Assembly (NCBI GenBank): GCA_003176115.1
Contig: PSRO01000023.1
Span: 1-40,122, forward strand
Origin: Chlamydiota bacterium
Lineage (GTDB): Bacteria > Chlamydiota > Chlamydiia > Chlamydiales > Rhabdochlamydiaceae
Reading direction: 5' to 3'
DNA: 40,122 nucleotides
The translations under genes were made by a program, and so were the position numbers. Every line of letters begins with the position of its first letter. Positions within the stretch are counted from its first letter, which is position 1. The notes under the pieces are model-generated. The model made no database searches. It saw only the letters and a program-made list of their open reading frames with translations, and was not told the DNA's origin. This document shows positions 9,067 to 17,965 of the stretch, piece after piece.

Positions 9067-9525
9067 TTAGCTTGTTATTTTTTGGTAAGAAATACCTTGT
9101 CTTTTCAACTTCTCTTCTGTTGCTTGAGAAAACAAGCGCGCTTCAATGGTAACTTTTTTAGTTAGCTCTCCATTGGAGAGGATTTTTAATCCCCCAGGAA
9201 CTCTACGAGGTGCAACACCTTTTTCTCGTAGTGTGTTTAAGCTAACTATTTCGCCATCTTGGTATAACTTGTCGATCATTTGCAGATTAATTGCAAACAC
9301 ATAAGATGCGAAGCGCCCATTGGTAAAACCTCTAGTAGGCAGTTTTTTATATAAAGGAATTTGCCCTCCTTCATGTCCAAAACGGTGCTTGTAACCCTGG
9401 CGAGCCTTATCACCTTTATTACCATGACCACAAGTCTTTCCTCTTTTCGAACCAACTCCTCGTCCCACCCTCTGCACTTTTTGTTTAGGTCTGTGAGTGT
9501 TAGCTAATTGCGATAAAGTAATCAT
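9067..9525 (-). CDS. rplO: 50S ribosomal protein L15
   Basis: L15, 152 residues, a large-subunit protein with an extended Gly/Arg-rich N-terminal arm (VGRGVGSKRGKTCGHGNKG) that threads into 23S rRNA. The globular part carries GFTNGRFASYVFAINLQ. Its ATG overlaps the rpsE stop codon by 4 nt. rpmD (L30), which sits between rpsE and rplO in many bacteria, is absent, as expected for chlamydiae. Confidence 0.97.
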   Translation of the reverse strand: MITLSQLANTHRPKQKVQRVGRGVGSKRGKTCGHGNKGDKARQGYKHRFGHEGGQIPLYKKLPTRGFTNGRFASYVFAINLQMIDKLYQDGEIVSLNTLREKGVAPRRVPGGLKILSNGELTKKVTIEARLFSQATEEKLKRQGISYQKITS

Positions 9526-10019
9526 GACGCTAAACCTCTATTTACTAGATTTTTTTGACGATTTACAAGACTTTCCAAAGCGGTTAATGTTGCTTGCACT
9601 TGATTTAAAGGGTTATTAGACCCATAGATTTTTGCAACTACATCTTTTATTCCGGCAAGCTCTAGCACAGAACGAACTTTTGAACCTGCAATAACACCTG
9701 TCCCATCTCGAGCTGGTTTTAATAGAACTGTACAACCATCCCAATCTACTAAAACTTCATGCGGAATCGTAGACCCTTCCATCTCAAATGTAAAGATATT
9801 TTTACGAGCAGATTCTGTTGCCTTGCGAATAGCATCTGATACTTCATTTGCTTTAGCAAAACCAAAACCAATTCTACCTTGTCTATCGCCTACAAGAACC
9901 AGTGCAGAAAAGCTAAATTTCTTTCCGCCTTTTACCGCTTTACAACAACGGTTAACGTACAGAACCTTGTCTTCAAATTCCGTTCCAAATTCCTCAGCGC
10001 GTCTTTTATTCTGTTCCAT
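9522..10019 (-). CDS. rpsE: 30S ribosomal protein S5
   Basis: S5, 165 residues, acts in the small subunit in mRNA helicase activity and decoding accuracy. The double-stranded-RNA-binding-like N-terminal domain contains VLYVNRCCKAVKGGKKFSFS and GDRQGRIGFGFAKANEVSDA. The C-terminal part has IAGSKVRSVLELAGIKDVVAK and GSNNPLNQVQATLTAL. It lies 15 nt after rplR. Confidence 0.98.
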   Translation of the reverse strand: MEQNKRRAEEFGTEFEDKVLYVNRCCKAVKGGKKFSFSALVLVGDRQGRIGFGFAKANEVSDAIRKATESARKNIFTFEMEGSTIPHEVLVDWDGCTVLLKPARDGTGVIAGSKVRSVLELAGIKDVVAKIYGSNNPLNQVQATLTALESLVNRQKNLVNRGLAS

Positions 10020-10034
10020 GTTACATCCCTTAAC

Positions 10035-10406
10035 TTAAAATTGTAACCCTGACTGACGTGCAGCTTCTGCAAGTTCTGCTAGCAATCCATGATATTTATG
10101 ATAACCACGATCAAATACAACACATTGAATATTTTTTTGTTTAGCAGCATTCGCCAACAAAATACCCACTTCTCGCGCAGCTTGTTTACTTTTTTTGCCC
10201 AGATTTTTTTGACGCAAAAGCAGTGTGTATGTGCTTGCGCTTGCAAGAGTGATTCCCTTTTCGTCATCGATCAACTGTGCACAAATGTGTTTCAGTGATT
10301 TAAATACAGAAAGTCGAGGCTTATCGCTAGAGCCGCGTACTTGTTTTCTGACACGCAAACTTCGTCTTTTTCTTTTTGTATTTCGACTCTGCAATTCATT
10401 AAACAT
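10035..10406 (-). CDS. rplR: 50S ribosomal protein L18
   Basis: L18, 123 residues, binds 5S rRNA in the central protuberance. The basic N-terminus (RNTKRKRRSLRVRKQVRG) precedes the core KPRLSVFKSLKHICAQLIDD and the C-terminal FDRGYHKYHGLLAELAEAAR. AAGGTAGAGC precedes the ATG. It follows rplF by 21 nt in the usual order. Confidence 0.97.
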   Translation of the reverse strand: MFNELQSRNTKRKRRSLRVRKQVRGSSDKPRLSVFKSLKHICAQLIDDEKGITLASASTYTLLLRQKNLGKKSKQAAREVGILLANAAKQKNIQCVVFDRGYHKYHGLLAELAEAARQSGLQF

Positions 10407-10427
10407 AAAAGCTCTACCTTAAAAAAA

Positions 10428-10979
10428 TTAACCTGTTTTTCCCTTTGCTGCTTTACCAGCCTTTTTGCGCACATGCTCTTTCTCATAGCGAATCCCTTTA
10501 CCTTTATAAGGCTCAGGTTTTTTTTCTGCGCGTATTTCAGCAGCAAAATGCCCTACGAGAAACTTACTTATTCCCTCAACAACGATCAGCACTCCTTTTT
10601 CCACTGTTACTTTAACTCCTTCGGGAATCAAAAGCTTTGTGGGATGAGAGCGCCCAATTTGCAAATCGAGCATATTTCCTTCAATTTGAGCACGGTATCC
10701 AACACCTTCTAGCTTTAATCTTTTTTCAAATCCAACGCTTACACCTATAATCATATTATTAATCAAAGCTCTAGCTAAACCGTAATCTTTATTGTGTACT
10801 TTTACTTGTTCATCTCTTAAGACAAATAAACGATCGTTTTCTATTTTTATTAAAATCCCTTTAATTGCAGGAATGAACAATTCACCTTTAGGACCTTTTA
10901 CTTCGATTCGTCCATTTTGGATCTTAATATCTATTTTTTTCCCAGCAAGTGAGATTAGCTTTTTCCCAAGGCGTGACAT
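10428..10979 (-). CDS. rplF: 50S ribosomal protein L6
   Basis: L6, 183 residues, with the two repeated alpha/beta domains of the family, lies near the factor-binding site of the large subunit. It begins MSRLGKKLISLAGKKIDI. The second-domain signature PEPYKGKGIRYEKEHVRKK is at the C-terminus, followed by a Lys/Gly tail. Its gene lies 21 nt after rpsH. Confidence 0.98.
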   Translation of the reverse strand: MSRLGKKLISLAGKKIDIKIQNGRIEVKGPKGELFIPAIKGILIKIENDRLFVLRDEQVKVHNKDYGLARALINNMIIGVSVGFEKRLKLEGVGYRAQIEGNMLDLQIGRSHPTKLLIPEGVKVTVEKGVLIVVEGISKFLVGHFAAEIRAEKKPEPYKGKGIRYEKEHVRKKAGKAAKGKTG

Positions 10980-11000
10980 ATAAAATTACCTTTTCTTAAA

Positions 11001-11393
11001 TTACCAAACCACACATAATAACTCACCGCCAAGTCGATCTCTTCGAGCGGCTTTACCATCGCGAATACCTTTAGAAGTAGACATAACTGCAACTCCCATT
11101 CCACCGTAAACAATGGGAATTTCAAGATAACCAACGTACTGCCTTGCAGAAGGAGAAGACATACGTTTTAAACCCTTTAATACAGGCTCCCTTCCATTAG
11201 CATATTTTAAAAAAAGCCTTGCTTCTCTTTTTTCTTCACTGACAAGACACTCTCCAACAAATCCATTCTCTTGCAACACCTTTATAATCGCTAACTTTAT
11301 TTTACTGGGTCTGAAAATGACAAAGCGATGGCGAGCACTTTTTGCGTTACGAATCCTTGTTAGCAAATCTGCAATTGGATCACTTAATGACAT
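11001..11393 (-). CDS. rpsH: 30S ribosomal protein S8
   Basis: S8, 130 residues, binds the central domain of 16S rRNA early in assembly. It starts MSLSDPIADLLTRIRNAK and ends with the typical GIRDGKAARRDRLGGELLC. In E. coli S8 represses its own operon by binding mRNA; whether that applies here is unknown. rpsN (S14), usually just upstream, is missing between rplE and rpsH. Confidence 0.98.
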   Translation of the reverse strand: MSLSDPIADLLTRIRNAKSARHRFVIFRPSKIKLAIIKVLQENGFVGECLVSEEKREARLFLKYANGREPVLKGLKRMSSPSARQYVGYLEIPIVYGGMGVAVMSTSKGIRDGKAARRDRLGGELLCVVW

Positions 11394-11414
11394 GATTTTT
11401 TCTCTCCCTCACCT

Positions 11415-11957
11415 TTATTCTGCTGTTTTAAATGGAAGCTCAAGTTGAGTTAATAGCTCAAGACATTCTTCATCAGTTTCTGCGGACGTTACAAATGTGA
11501 TATTCATTCCTTGCGTCTTCTTTACTTCATCTAAGATAATCTCTGGGAAAATTTGCTGGTCCTGGACTCCTAAAGAATAACTTCCTCTACCATCACATTT
11601 AGGATTAAAGCCGCGAAAATCTCGAATACGAGGAGAAACAATATGACAAAAGCGATCAAGGAAATCATACATCCTCTTTTTTCTAAGAGTAACCTTTATC
11701 CCAATTGGTTGATCTTCACGTAATTTAAAATTAGCAATTGCTCGACGTGATTTCGTCAAAATCGGCTTCTGTCCTGATAACAATGCCATTTCCTTGATGC
11801 AAGCTTGCATTGCATTTTTATCTTTAGAAGCTTCTGCTATTCCCATGCTAATTACAATTTTCTTTAGCTGAGGAATAAGCATTAAGTTGGAATACTTAAA
11901 TTTATTTTGCAGCTCTTTTTTTACAACTTCTTTATAACGCTTATGTAATCTAGACAT
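11415..11957 (-). CDS. rplE: 50S ribosomal protein L5
   Basis: L5, 180 residues, binds 5S rRNA and contacts P-site tRNA. Recognisable segments are [20 protein letters not shown], then [17 protein letters not shown], then [20 protein letters not shown] and the C-terminal [14 protein letters not shown]. It lies 14 nt after rplX. Confidence 0.98.
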   Translation of the reverse strand: MSRLHKRYKEVVKKELQNKFKYSNLMLIPQLKKIVISMGIAEASKDKNAMQACIKEMALLSGQKPILTKSRRAIANFKLREDQPIGIKVTLRKKRMYDFLDRFCHIVSPRIRDFRGFNPKCDGRGSYSLGVQDQQIFPEIILDEVKKTQGMNITFVTSAETDEECLELLTQLELPFKTAE

Positions 11958-11971
11958 TGTTTATCTTCTAC

Positions 11972-12304
11972 TTATGAATGTTTTTTAACCTGGCGAAATT
12001 TAATCTGCTTATTCCCTTCCAAATAAAATAGCTCTTTAGCTCCATCAGCTGTAAAGCGTACTTTGACTTTCACTGGCTGATTTTCTTTATTGCATAAAGA
12101 GACATTGGAAATATGAATGGGCGTTTCAATTTCAATAATTCCAGCACCTGGAGCTTTCGTTTGACGCTTAGCGTGCTTCTTACGAATATTCACTCCTTGC
12201 ACCAAGATTCGCTCTTTATTTCGAGAAATCACTTCACCTGACTTTCCTTTGTCATTGCCTGAAATCACAACAACAGTATCACCTTTTTTAATCCATTTAC
12301 TCAT
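11972..12304 (-). CDS. rplX: 50S ribosomal protein L24
   Basis: L24, 110 residues, an assembly-initiating protein of the large subunit near the exit tunnel. The KOW motif is visible at the N-terminus (KKGDTVVVISGNDKGKSGEV, about 6-25), followed by VQGVNIRKKHAKRQTKAP. The gene lies 10 nt after rplN. Confidence 0.97.
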   Translation of the reverse strand: MSKWIKKGDTVVVISGNDKGKSGEVISRNKERILVQGVNIRKKHAKRQTKAPGAGIIEIETPIHISNVSLCNKENQPVKVKVRFTADGAKELFYLEGNKQIKFRQVKKHS

Positions 12305-12314
12305 AGATTCTCCC

Positions 12315-12686
12315 TTAAATCACTTCTGGTGCTAATGAGGTAATTTTAATATAGCCTCTTTCACGCACTTCACGTGCAATAGGGCCAAAAATACGCGTCC
12401 CTTGAGGATTTCCCTTGTCATCAATAATTACGCAGCTATTATCAAAAAATGATAGCTGACTTCCATCTTTACGAGAAATGCTACTGCATGTTCTAACAAT
12501 AACAGCTTTAACTACTTTACCCTTTTTAACGGTCCCTTTAGGATCAGCTTCTTTTACAGCGCAAATAATTACATCGCCTACACCTGCTCGAGGGCGCTTA
12601 GAACCTTTTTTTATAATTCTAAAACAACGTACACGTTTAGCACCGGTGTTATCTGCTACTTCTAATTCGGTTTCTTCTTGAATCAT
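12315..12686 (-). CDS. rplN: 50S ribosomal protein L14
   Basis: L14, 123 residues, lies at the subunit interface of the large subunit. It starts [19 protein letters not shown] and contains [17 protein letters not shown], then KAVIVRT, and ends with [19 protein letters not shown]. This is a highly conserved protein and an unambiguous call. It lies 41 nt after rpsQ. Confidence 0.98.
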   Translation of the reverse strand: MIQEETELEVADNTGAKRVRCFRIIKKGSKRPRAGVGDVIICAVKEADPKGTVKKGKVVKAVIVRTCSSISRKDGSQLSFFDNSCVIIDDKGNPQGTRIFGPIAREVRERGYIKITSLAPEVI

Positions 12687-12727
12687 GGCCTTTGTATTCC
12701 TAGTAATTTATGCATCTGTTTCTTAAT

Positions 12728-12991
12728 CTAAAGAACTTGCAATACACGCCATCTTTTCAATTTTGAAAGAGGACGCGTCTCAATAATTTTTACAAACTTT
12801 CCAATCTCAACCACTCCTTCTTCAAGATGAGCGTAATAGGTTTTACCACGTGTAATCACCTTATTAAAATCAGGGTGCTTGAATGTACGATCTACACGCA
12901 CTTTAACCGTTTTTTGCATTTTGTTAGAAACAACTATACCTTCCCTAATCTTACGCTTTGTGTTAAACTCTTGATCTGCTTGTTTTTCCAT
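12728..12991 (-). CDS. rpsQ: 30S ribosomal protein S17
   Basis: S17, 87 residues, an OB-fold primary 16S-binding protein. The signature GIVVSNKMQKTVKVRVDR is followed by HPDFNKVITRGKTYYAH and the C-terminal IETRPLSKLKRWRVLQVL. The N-terminal 15 residues are charged and not conserved. It lies 13 nt after rpmC. Confidence 0.97.
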   Translation of the reverse strand: MEKQADQEFNTKRKIREGIVVSNKMQKTVKVRVDRTFKHPDFNKVITRGKTYYAHLEEGVVEIGKFVKIIETRPLSKLKRWRVLQVL

Positions 12992-13004
12992 TCTTTACCT
13001 ACGT

Positions 13005-13199
13005 TTACGCCTTTTTCTCTTGGAGGACTGTCAAGACCCTTGCTCTATCTCTTCTTTTTAATTGGATTAAATGAGGCTTTTCCAATTTACGTGTTGTCTT
13101 TAGCTCATTGCGCAATTCAAAAATCTCTTTAGATAAATCGGTGTAAAGAGCTTGTAATTCTTCTTTTGACTGATCTCTTAATTCTTTTGCTTTTGGCAT
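13005..13199 (-). CDS. rpmC: 50S ribosomal protein L29
   Basis: L29, 64 residues, a two-helix protein at the peptide-exit tunnel near the docking site of SRP and trigger factor. MPKAKELRDQSKEELQA and the C-terminal LIQLKRRDRARVLTVLQEK match the family, as does the length. It sits in the standard rplP-rpmC-rpsQ order. Confidence 0.95.
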   Translation of the reverse strand: MPKAKELRDQSKEELQALYTDLSKEIFELRNELKTTRKLEKPHLIQLKRRDRARVLTVLQEKKA

Positions 13200-13214
13200 T
13201 TGTAAAACCTTATT

Positions 13215-13634
13215 TTATACTCGTTCTACTCGTTCAACAAATCTAGTATGGAGCCCTAGTTTAGCTGCTGCTTTTCTTAATGCATTTTGTGCATCTGTTC
13301 TGGATACCCCAGCTACTTCAAACAGTACTCTACCAGGTTGAACAACGGCTACCCAATGATCCACTGCACCTTTTCCTTTTCCCATACGAGTTTCAGCAGG
13401 CTTTCTAGTCACAGGCTTATGCGGAAAAATTCGGATCCAAACCTGGCCACGGCGCTGAAATTGTCGATTGATAGCAACTCTACAAGCTTCGATTTGATTC
13501 GCTTTTATGTCACCTCTTTCAAGAACTTTCATCCCAAACTCACCAAATTCTACAAAATTACCGCTTTTACTTAAGCCGGAGCGACTTCCTTTTTGAGTTT
13601 TTCTATGTTTCGTACGAACAGGCATTAGGGCCAT
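13215..13634 (-). CDS. rplP: 50S ribosomal protein L16
   Basis: L16, 139 residues, near the A site and important for late assembly of the large subunit. It starts [20 protein letters not shown], and the tRNA-contact region [20 protein letters not shown] is intact. The first ATG (13634) is chosen because AGGAGG, formed by the last rpsC codons, lies 5 nt upstream. It starts 1 nt after the rpsC stop codon. Confidence 0.98.
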   Translation of the reverse strand: MALMPVRTKHRKTQKGSRSGLSKSGNFVEFGEFGMKVLERGDIKANQIEACRVAINRQFQRRGQVWIRIFPHKPVTRKPAETRMGKGKGAVDHWVAVVQPGRVLFEVAGVSRTDAQNALRKAAAKLGLHTRFVERVERV

Positions 13635-13635
13635 G

Positions 13636-14289
13636 TTAGCCTCCTACTAATTTTGATCGATTTATCTCGTCTTCGCCTTTATTAATACATACTTTGATCC
13701 CAATAGAACCATAAGTAGTTTCCGCCCTGGTAGTTGCATAATCAATATCAGCACGCAATGTATGTAAAGGAACGCTTCCTAATATATACCACTCTACACG
13801 AGCAATCTCAGCACCACCAATACGTCCTGAAATTTGCACTTTAATCCCAATAGCCCCTGCATCCATAGTAGCTTGCATAGCTTTTTTCATAATTCTTCTA
13901 AAAGGGATTCGGCGCTCTAACTGCCTAGCTATATTTTCAGCTACGAGTTGGGCTTCAAGATCTGGTCTTTTAATTTCTTCAACTTCAATCCAAATCTCTT
14001 TTCCTGTTAACTTTCTAAGCTCTTGCTTTAATATATCGAGTTCTGCAGCTTTTCTTCCAATAACTAAGCCTGGGCGCGCTGTATGAATAGTCACTTCTAT
14101 TTTACCACTCATTCTTCTAATGATGATCCTAGAAGTACCTACACAACAGGATTTTTTCATCAAATGCTTACGAATCTTAGCATCCTCTCCTAGTAAATCA
14201 CCAAACTCCTGTTTGTTGGCATACCAAAGAGAACGCCATCTCTTATTTCTAATTAACCTAAACCCAATTGGCGATGTCTTTTGACCCAT
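13636..14289 (-). CDS. rpsC: 30S ribosomal protein S3
   Basis: S3, 217 residues, at the mRNA entry of the small subunit, with helicase activity. It starts [12 protein letters not shown] and has a KH domain around [20 protein letters not shown]. The C-terminal domain contains [20 protein letters not shown] and the end of the fold at [14 protein letters not shown]. It lies 10 nt after rplV. Confidence 0.98.
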   Translation of the reverse strand: MGQKTSPIGFRLIRNKRWRSLWYANKQEFGDLLGEDAKIRKHLMKKSCCVGTSRIIIRRMSGKIEVTIHTARPGLVIGRKAAELDILKQELRKLTGKEIWIEVEEIKRPDLEAQLVAENIARQLERRIPFRRIMKKAMQATMDAGAIGIKVQISGRIGGAEIARVEWYILGSVPLHTLRADIDYATTRAETTYGSIGIKVCINKGEDEINRSKLVGG

Positions 14290-14299
14290 TGTTTCCTCT

Positions 14300-14635
14300 C
14301 TATTCAGCAGCCACGGCTATTGTAAAATGACTAGTTCTTTTCATAATTGGATGACTTCCACCCCTATTTTTTGGCTTAGCGCGCTTTAAAACAGGTCCTA
14401 CGTCCACTTTTACTTCTTTTACAATTAAATCGCGCCTTTGAATGTGTAACTGTGTTTCTGCATTAGCAACTGCAGAGTGTAATGTCTTTTGCAGAAGCAA
14501 TCCTGCTTTTAATTTACAAAAACGCAATTGTATTACAGCCTCTTCAACTTTAAGTCCTCTAATTAAATTAGCAGCTAAACGCGCCTTTCTTGGACTAATT
14601 CGCACATACTTTGTTTTCGCATAAGCTTGTGGCAT
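14300..14635 (-). CDS. rplV: 50S ribosomal protein L22
   Basis: L22, 111 residues, lines the nascent-peptide exit tunnel with its beta-hairpin. [16 protein letters not shown] opens the protein, and the hairpin [20 protein letters not shown] with [11 protein letters not shown] ends it. It lies 6 nt after rpsS. Changes in the tip of the hairpin confer macrolide resistance in other bacteria; none was assessed here. Confidence 0.97.
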   Translation of the reverse strand: MPQAYAKTKYVRISPRKARLAANLIRGLKVEEAVIQLRFCKLKAGLLLQKTLHSAVANAETQLHIQRRDLIVKEVKVDVGPVLKRAKPKNRGGSHPIMKRTSHFTIAVAAE

Positions 14636-14641
14636 AAATTC

Positions 14642-14944
14642 TTAACCTCTTCCTGAAGTTGCAGCTTTGGAACTATCTGTGCTTTTTTTCGACCCATGTC
14701 CTTTAAATACCCGCGTTGGTGAAAATTCACCAAGACGATGACCTACCATATTATCGGACACAAAAACACTAATAAACCTCTTCCCATTGTGAACATCAAA
14801 AGTATGTCCAATCATTTCAGGAAGAATCATGGATCGTCGTGACCATGTTTTGATAGGGTTTTTTTTACCGTTTTTATTTTGCATACTTACTTTATCTAAT
14901 AAGTGATGGTCTACAAATGGTCCTTTTTTTAACGATCTTCCCAT
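14642..14944 (-). CDS. rpsS: 30S ribosomal protein S19
   Basis: S19, 100 residues, in the small-subunit head, paired with S13. It begins [19 protein letters not shown] and contains [20 protein letters not shown] and [12 protein letters not shown] short Ser/Lys/Thr tail extends past the usual core. It lies 20 nt after rplB. Confidence 0.98.
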   Translation of the reverse strand: MGRSLKKGPFVDHHLLDKVSMQNKNGKKNPIKTWSRRSMILPEMIGHTFDVHNGKRFISVFVSDNMVGHRLGEFSPTRVFKGHGSKKSTDSSKAATSGRG

Positions 14945-14964
14945 ATAAACTTCAAACTCCCAAT

Positions 14965-15786
14965 CTATTTCCTACGGTCTTTAACGATCATTTTATTAGA
15001 TTTTTTCTTAGAACGCGTACGACGTCCCTTAGTGTCTTTTGCCCATGGGGTTTGTGGAAGGTATCCATTATGTTTACCTTCTCCTCCTCCATGTGGGTGA
15101 TCCACCGGATTCATTGCTGTTCCTCGAACAGTTGGACGAATCCCTCTCCAACGAGAACGCCCTGCTTTGCCTTCAACACGTAAATTTCTTTCTGGATTAG
15201 AAACAGCTCCAAAAGTAGCTCGACAATTCTCATGGATGAGCCTCACTTCTCCAGATGGCATTTTTAAGTTCACATATCCACTGTCGGTTTTTGCCATTAA
15301 TTGAGCGGAAAGACCTGCTGAACGCACAAGCTGGCCTCCTCGTCCCGGATAGAGTTCAATATTATGAACAATTGATCCAAGAGGCATGTGCTTTAAGCGC
15401 ATACAAAAACCCACATCAAATCGCCCTTGATCATTTGTTGCTATTACAGCACCTACTTTCAATCCCTGCGGAGCTAAAATATAACGCTTTTCTCCGTCCA
15501 AGTAGTTCAACAGGGCAATAGCAGCTGTTCTATTAGGATCATATTCAATAGATGCTACTTTAGCAGGTATGTTTTCTTTATCTCTTTTAAAGTCAACAAT
15601 GCGATAAAAGCGTTTATGACCACCACCTTTATGTCTACAAGTGATATGACCATGGTGGTTGCGGCCATTTGTTCTTTTTTTCTTTTCAATTAAAGACTTT
15701 TCAGGCTTTGCACGGCTTAAAGCCTCTTGCTTGGTTAAAACAAGATGACGCTGCCCTGCCGTAGTGGGTCGAAACTTTTTTAACAT
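14965..15786 (-). CDS. rplB: 50S ribosomal protein L2
   Basis: L2 is needed for subunit association and the peptidyl transferase centre. I use the ATG at 15786 ([15 protein letters not shown]), giving 273 residues; a TTG four codons upstream is only 2 nt from AAGGAG and adds nothing conserved. The functional C-terminal region has [20 protein letters not shown], including the conserved histidine, and ends with [15 protein letters not shown]-like basic residues. Confidence 0.97.
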   Translation of the reverse strand: MLKKFRPTTAGQRHLVLTKQEALSRAKPEKSLIEKKKRTNGRNHHGHITCRHKGGGHKRFYRIVDFKRDKENIPAKVASIEYDPNRTAAIALLNYLDGEKRYILAPQGLKVGAVIATNDQGRFDVGFCMRLKHMPLGSIVHNIELYPGRGGQLVRSAGLSAQLMAKTDSGYVNLKMPSGEVRLIHENCRATFGAVSNPERNLRVEGKAGRSRWRGIRPTVRGTAMNPVDHPHGGGEGKHNGYLPQTPWAKDTKGRRTRSKKKSNKMIVKDRRK

Positions 15787-15809
15787 AGTAATTTCCAAGG
15801 CTCCTTAGC

Positions 15810-16148
15810 TTAACCTTTATCCTCAATATTATCCCCAGGCTCTAAGGAAACAATGGCTTTTTTAAAACCTGCTTTCTTTCCCAGACGTCCTCTCACACGT
15901 TTAGCTTTGGGCTTAATAGTAACTGTATTTACAGATGTAACTTTAATTTTTCTGTCGATATAAATCTTTTCAATAGCTTGCTTGATTTCTTGTTTATTTG
16001 CTTTTTTTGCAACCAAAAAAACATACTTTGGGATTTTACATTTTCTAACAGAAGGATTACCATCATTGGATTGCAATTGTTCCATAACTCGCGCTTTTTC
16101 TGTTATATGGCGAGATAATATAACATCGTAAGGACTCTTTTTTAACAT
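15810..16148 (-). CDS. rplW: 50S ribosomal protein L23
   Basis: L23, 112 residues, sits at the tunnel exit and docks trigger factor and SRP. PYDVILSRHITEKARV opens the protein; VFLVAKKANKQEIKQAIEK and KRVRGRLGKKAGFKKAIV are typical. The gene starts 2 nt after rplD ends and lies 23 nt before the rplB start. Confidence 0.96.
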   Translation of the reverse strand: MLKKSPYDVILSRHITEKARVMEQLQSNDGNPSVRKCKIPKYVFLVAKKANKQEIKQAIEKIYIDRKIKVTSVNTVTIKPKAKRVRGRLGKKAGFKKAIVSLEPGDNIEDKG

Positions 16149-16150
16149 AA

Positions 16151-16822
16151 CTAACCCTGTCCTCCCAATAGAACTTTTAACTGATCTACAGCTGAATTCA
16201 TCACAATCAGATGTTGATTAGCGATCACATCATATCCATTTACAATAGTTAACGGAAGAAATCTCAAACCAAGAATATTGCGAGTGCTTAAAAATAACAT
16301 GCGATACTTCTCTAGCAATATAGCGTTCTGCCCCTCATCACCACTTTCAGCTAAGAAAATAATTTTTTTATTTTCTAAATCTCTTGCCTTTAAAAACTGC
16401 ACTACTTGTTTTGTTTGCGGTTTATGCATTTCTTCAAATTGCAAGACATGTAGAGAGTCATTTAACACCTTTTCAATTAATAGCTGACGGATCACAGCGC
16501 GTTTTTCTTTTTTATTCACCTTTACGTGTTGATCAAATTTTGGTCTAGGAGCATGAACACGTCCTCCTCCTTTATACTGAGGAGCGCCTAGATAACCTTG
16601 CCTTGCTCTACCAGTCCCTTTCTGAGGATGAGGTTTTTTACCACTATGATTTACTTCCGCTCTCGTTTTTGTATTTGCAGACCACTGGCGAGCATTTGCA
16701 CGCAGGGCCGTAACATAATCTTTGACCATTTGCGTATTTGCAGCTGGAGCAAGTAACTCATCATCAATTTCAATCTTCCCTACTTCTTCACCAGCTAAAT
16801 TATATTCCTTTAGATAGGCCAC
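16151..16822 (-). CDS. rplD: 50S ribosomal protein L4
   Basis: L4, 223 residues, with a tunnel-lining loop KPHPQKGTGRARQGYLGAP and GGGRVHAPRPKFDQHVKVNK. In E. coli L4 also represses the S10 operon by attenuation and translation block; no such leader structure was recognised upstream of rplC. It lies 13 nt after rplC. Confidence 0.98.
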   Translation of the reverse strand: MAYLKEYNLAGEEVGKIEIDDELLAPAANTQMVKDYVTALRANARQWSANTKTRAEVNHSGKKPHPQKGTGRARQGYLGAPQYKGGGRVHAPRPKFDQHVKVNKKEKRAVIRQLLIEKVLNDSLHVLQFEEMHKPQTKQVVQFLKARDLENKKIIFLAESGDEGQNAILLEKYRMLFLSTRNILGLRFLPLTIVNGYDVIANQHLIVMNSAVDQLKVLLGGQG

Positions 16823-16835
16823 AACTACAACTCCC

Positions 16836-17480
16836 TTACGCTTTCTTCTTTGCTTTTGAGATATAAACTAATCCATTGCGTGGCCCCGGAACAGCCCCCT
16901 CGACAAGGATAACATTCTTTTCTAAATCGACTTTTACCACGCGCAAATTCTGCGTAGTTACCATCTCATTTCCCATGCGACCGGACTTTTTTTGCCCTGG
17001 CAAACAACGCCCTGGTGTAGAACGCATGCCGGTTGAACCACCATGGCGATGGAATCCAGAACCATGAGAAGCAGGCCCGCCTGCAAAATTATGACGCTTC
17101 ATAACCCCTTGATGACCTTTACCTTTCGAAATACCAGAAACATCGACGTAGCCAATCTCATTAAAATAACTCACATTAAGCTCTTGAGCTACTTGAAAGT
17201 CTTCTACGTTCTCTACTCTAGATTCTTTTAAACCAGATCTTGGCTCTATTTTTGCTTTTGCAAAATGACCCTGCAATGGCTTAGAAACATTCCTAAGCTT
17301 TGAAGATTTAACTTTATAAGCCGCTAGCTGAATAGCATTATAGCCATCTTTGCCTTGACTGCTTTTAATTTGAGCTACGACATTAGGCTCTGCCAAAATT
17401 ACTGTACAAACAATTTGATTGCCTCGCGTATCAAATCGCATTGTCATTCCTTTTTTCTTTCCTTGAAATTTTAAAGTCAT
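16836..17480 (-). CDS. rplC: 50S ribosomal protein L3
   Basis: L3, 214 residues, reaches the peptidyl transferase centre. The signature region KGKGHQGVMKRHNFAGGPAS precedes GSTGMRSTPGRCLPGQKKSG. It is the first gene of the superoperon: rpsJ (S10), which opens this operon in most bacteria, is not present, consistent with its relocation in chlamydiae. AAGGAAAAAGT precedes the ATG. The promoter should lie in 17481-17700, but I could not identify a clear -35/-10 pair. Confidence 0.98.
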   Translation of the reverse strand: MTLKFQGKKKGMTMRFDTRGNQIVCTVILAEPNVVAQIKSSQGKDGYNAIQLAAYKVKSSKLRNVSKPLQGHFAKAKIEPRSGLKESRVENVEDFQVAQELNVSYFNEIGYVDVSGISKGKGHQGVMKRHNFAGGPASHGSGFHRHGGSTGMRSTPGRCLPGQKKSGRMGNEMVTTQNLRVVKVDLEKNVILVEGAVPGPRNGLVYISKAKKKA

Positions 17481-17703
17481 ACTTTTTCCTTATTACACAA
17501 ATTATCGCCGTGAGTGATCTCTTTTAAGGCACTGTTATAAACAGCAACATCAGAATGAGAGTGTGTCTGACAGCAACAAGGAGTATACGCGCTTATGAAT
17601 GCTTTGTACTTTCTTGCCCTTTAAGCCTTTACTTGTGGCTTAAGCGAAGAGGCTACCAAAAAACTGATTTTTTCCTCAACGTCTTTTTTACCTTCCTTGC
17701 TTT
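17481..17703. other. Leader region of the rplC operon
   Basis: This stretch carries the rplC ribosome-binding site and a small inverted repeat (CTGTT and AACAG around 17532-17544, minus strand). No convincing -35/-10 pair is recognised and no gene is seen. Open frames on the plus strand here have no ribosome-binding site or recognisable content. Confidence 0.45.
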
Positions 17704-17826
17704 TTATCTTGGCAAAAGCCAAGAAATGATCAATAAAGAGAAAATAAACCCCAAAACAAAGAGCAAAAAGCCCCATTCTCGGAGTTTCAATCTATTCCTA
17801 AAATCCCATGCCATAAGCAAACCCAT
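17704..17826 (-). CDS. Possible 40-residue single-pass membrane peptide upstream of rplC
   Basis: The minus strand encodes a short protein that starts MGLLMAWDFRNRLKLREWG, followed by a strongly hydrophobic segment (FLLFVLGFIFSLLIISWLL) and a final PR. A basic, aromatic N-terminus followed by one transmembrane helix is what a real small membrane protein would look like, with the N-terminus probably cytoplasmic. The start could be the ATG at 17826 or at 17814; neither has a strong Shine-Dalgarno. It points toward rplC, 223 nt ahead. I do not recognise a family. Chance cannot be ruled out at this length. Confidence 0.35.
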   Translation of the reverse strand: MGLLMAWDFRNRLKLREWGFLLFVLGFIFSLLIISWLLPR

Positions 17827-17965
17827 TTTCTTTTAAAGAAAATTTTCCCTTATGCAAAGATAGCACTTTGCTACCATACAGATGAGCAGAAATTTTTAAA
17901 ACTAAAAGACAACCACTGAATGCAAGTATTGGTCTGTCTAACTTCTTGGAGCTCTTTTTAAGCAT

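Noticed and set aside
10341-10712. 123-codon plus-strand frame opposite rplR and rplF
   Set aside because: Antisense to two certain ribosomal genes; Phe/Ser/Cys-rich composition typical of a reverse-frame shadow.
17555-17836. 93-codon plus-strand frame upstream of rplC
   Set aside because: No ribosome-binding site or motif; the minus strand in the same place gives a more protein-like membrane peptide.
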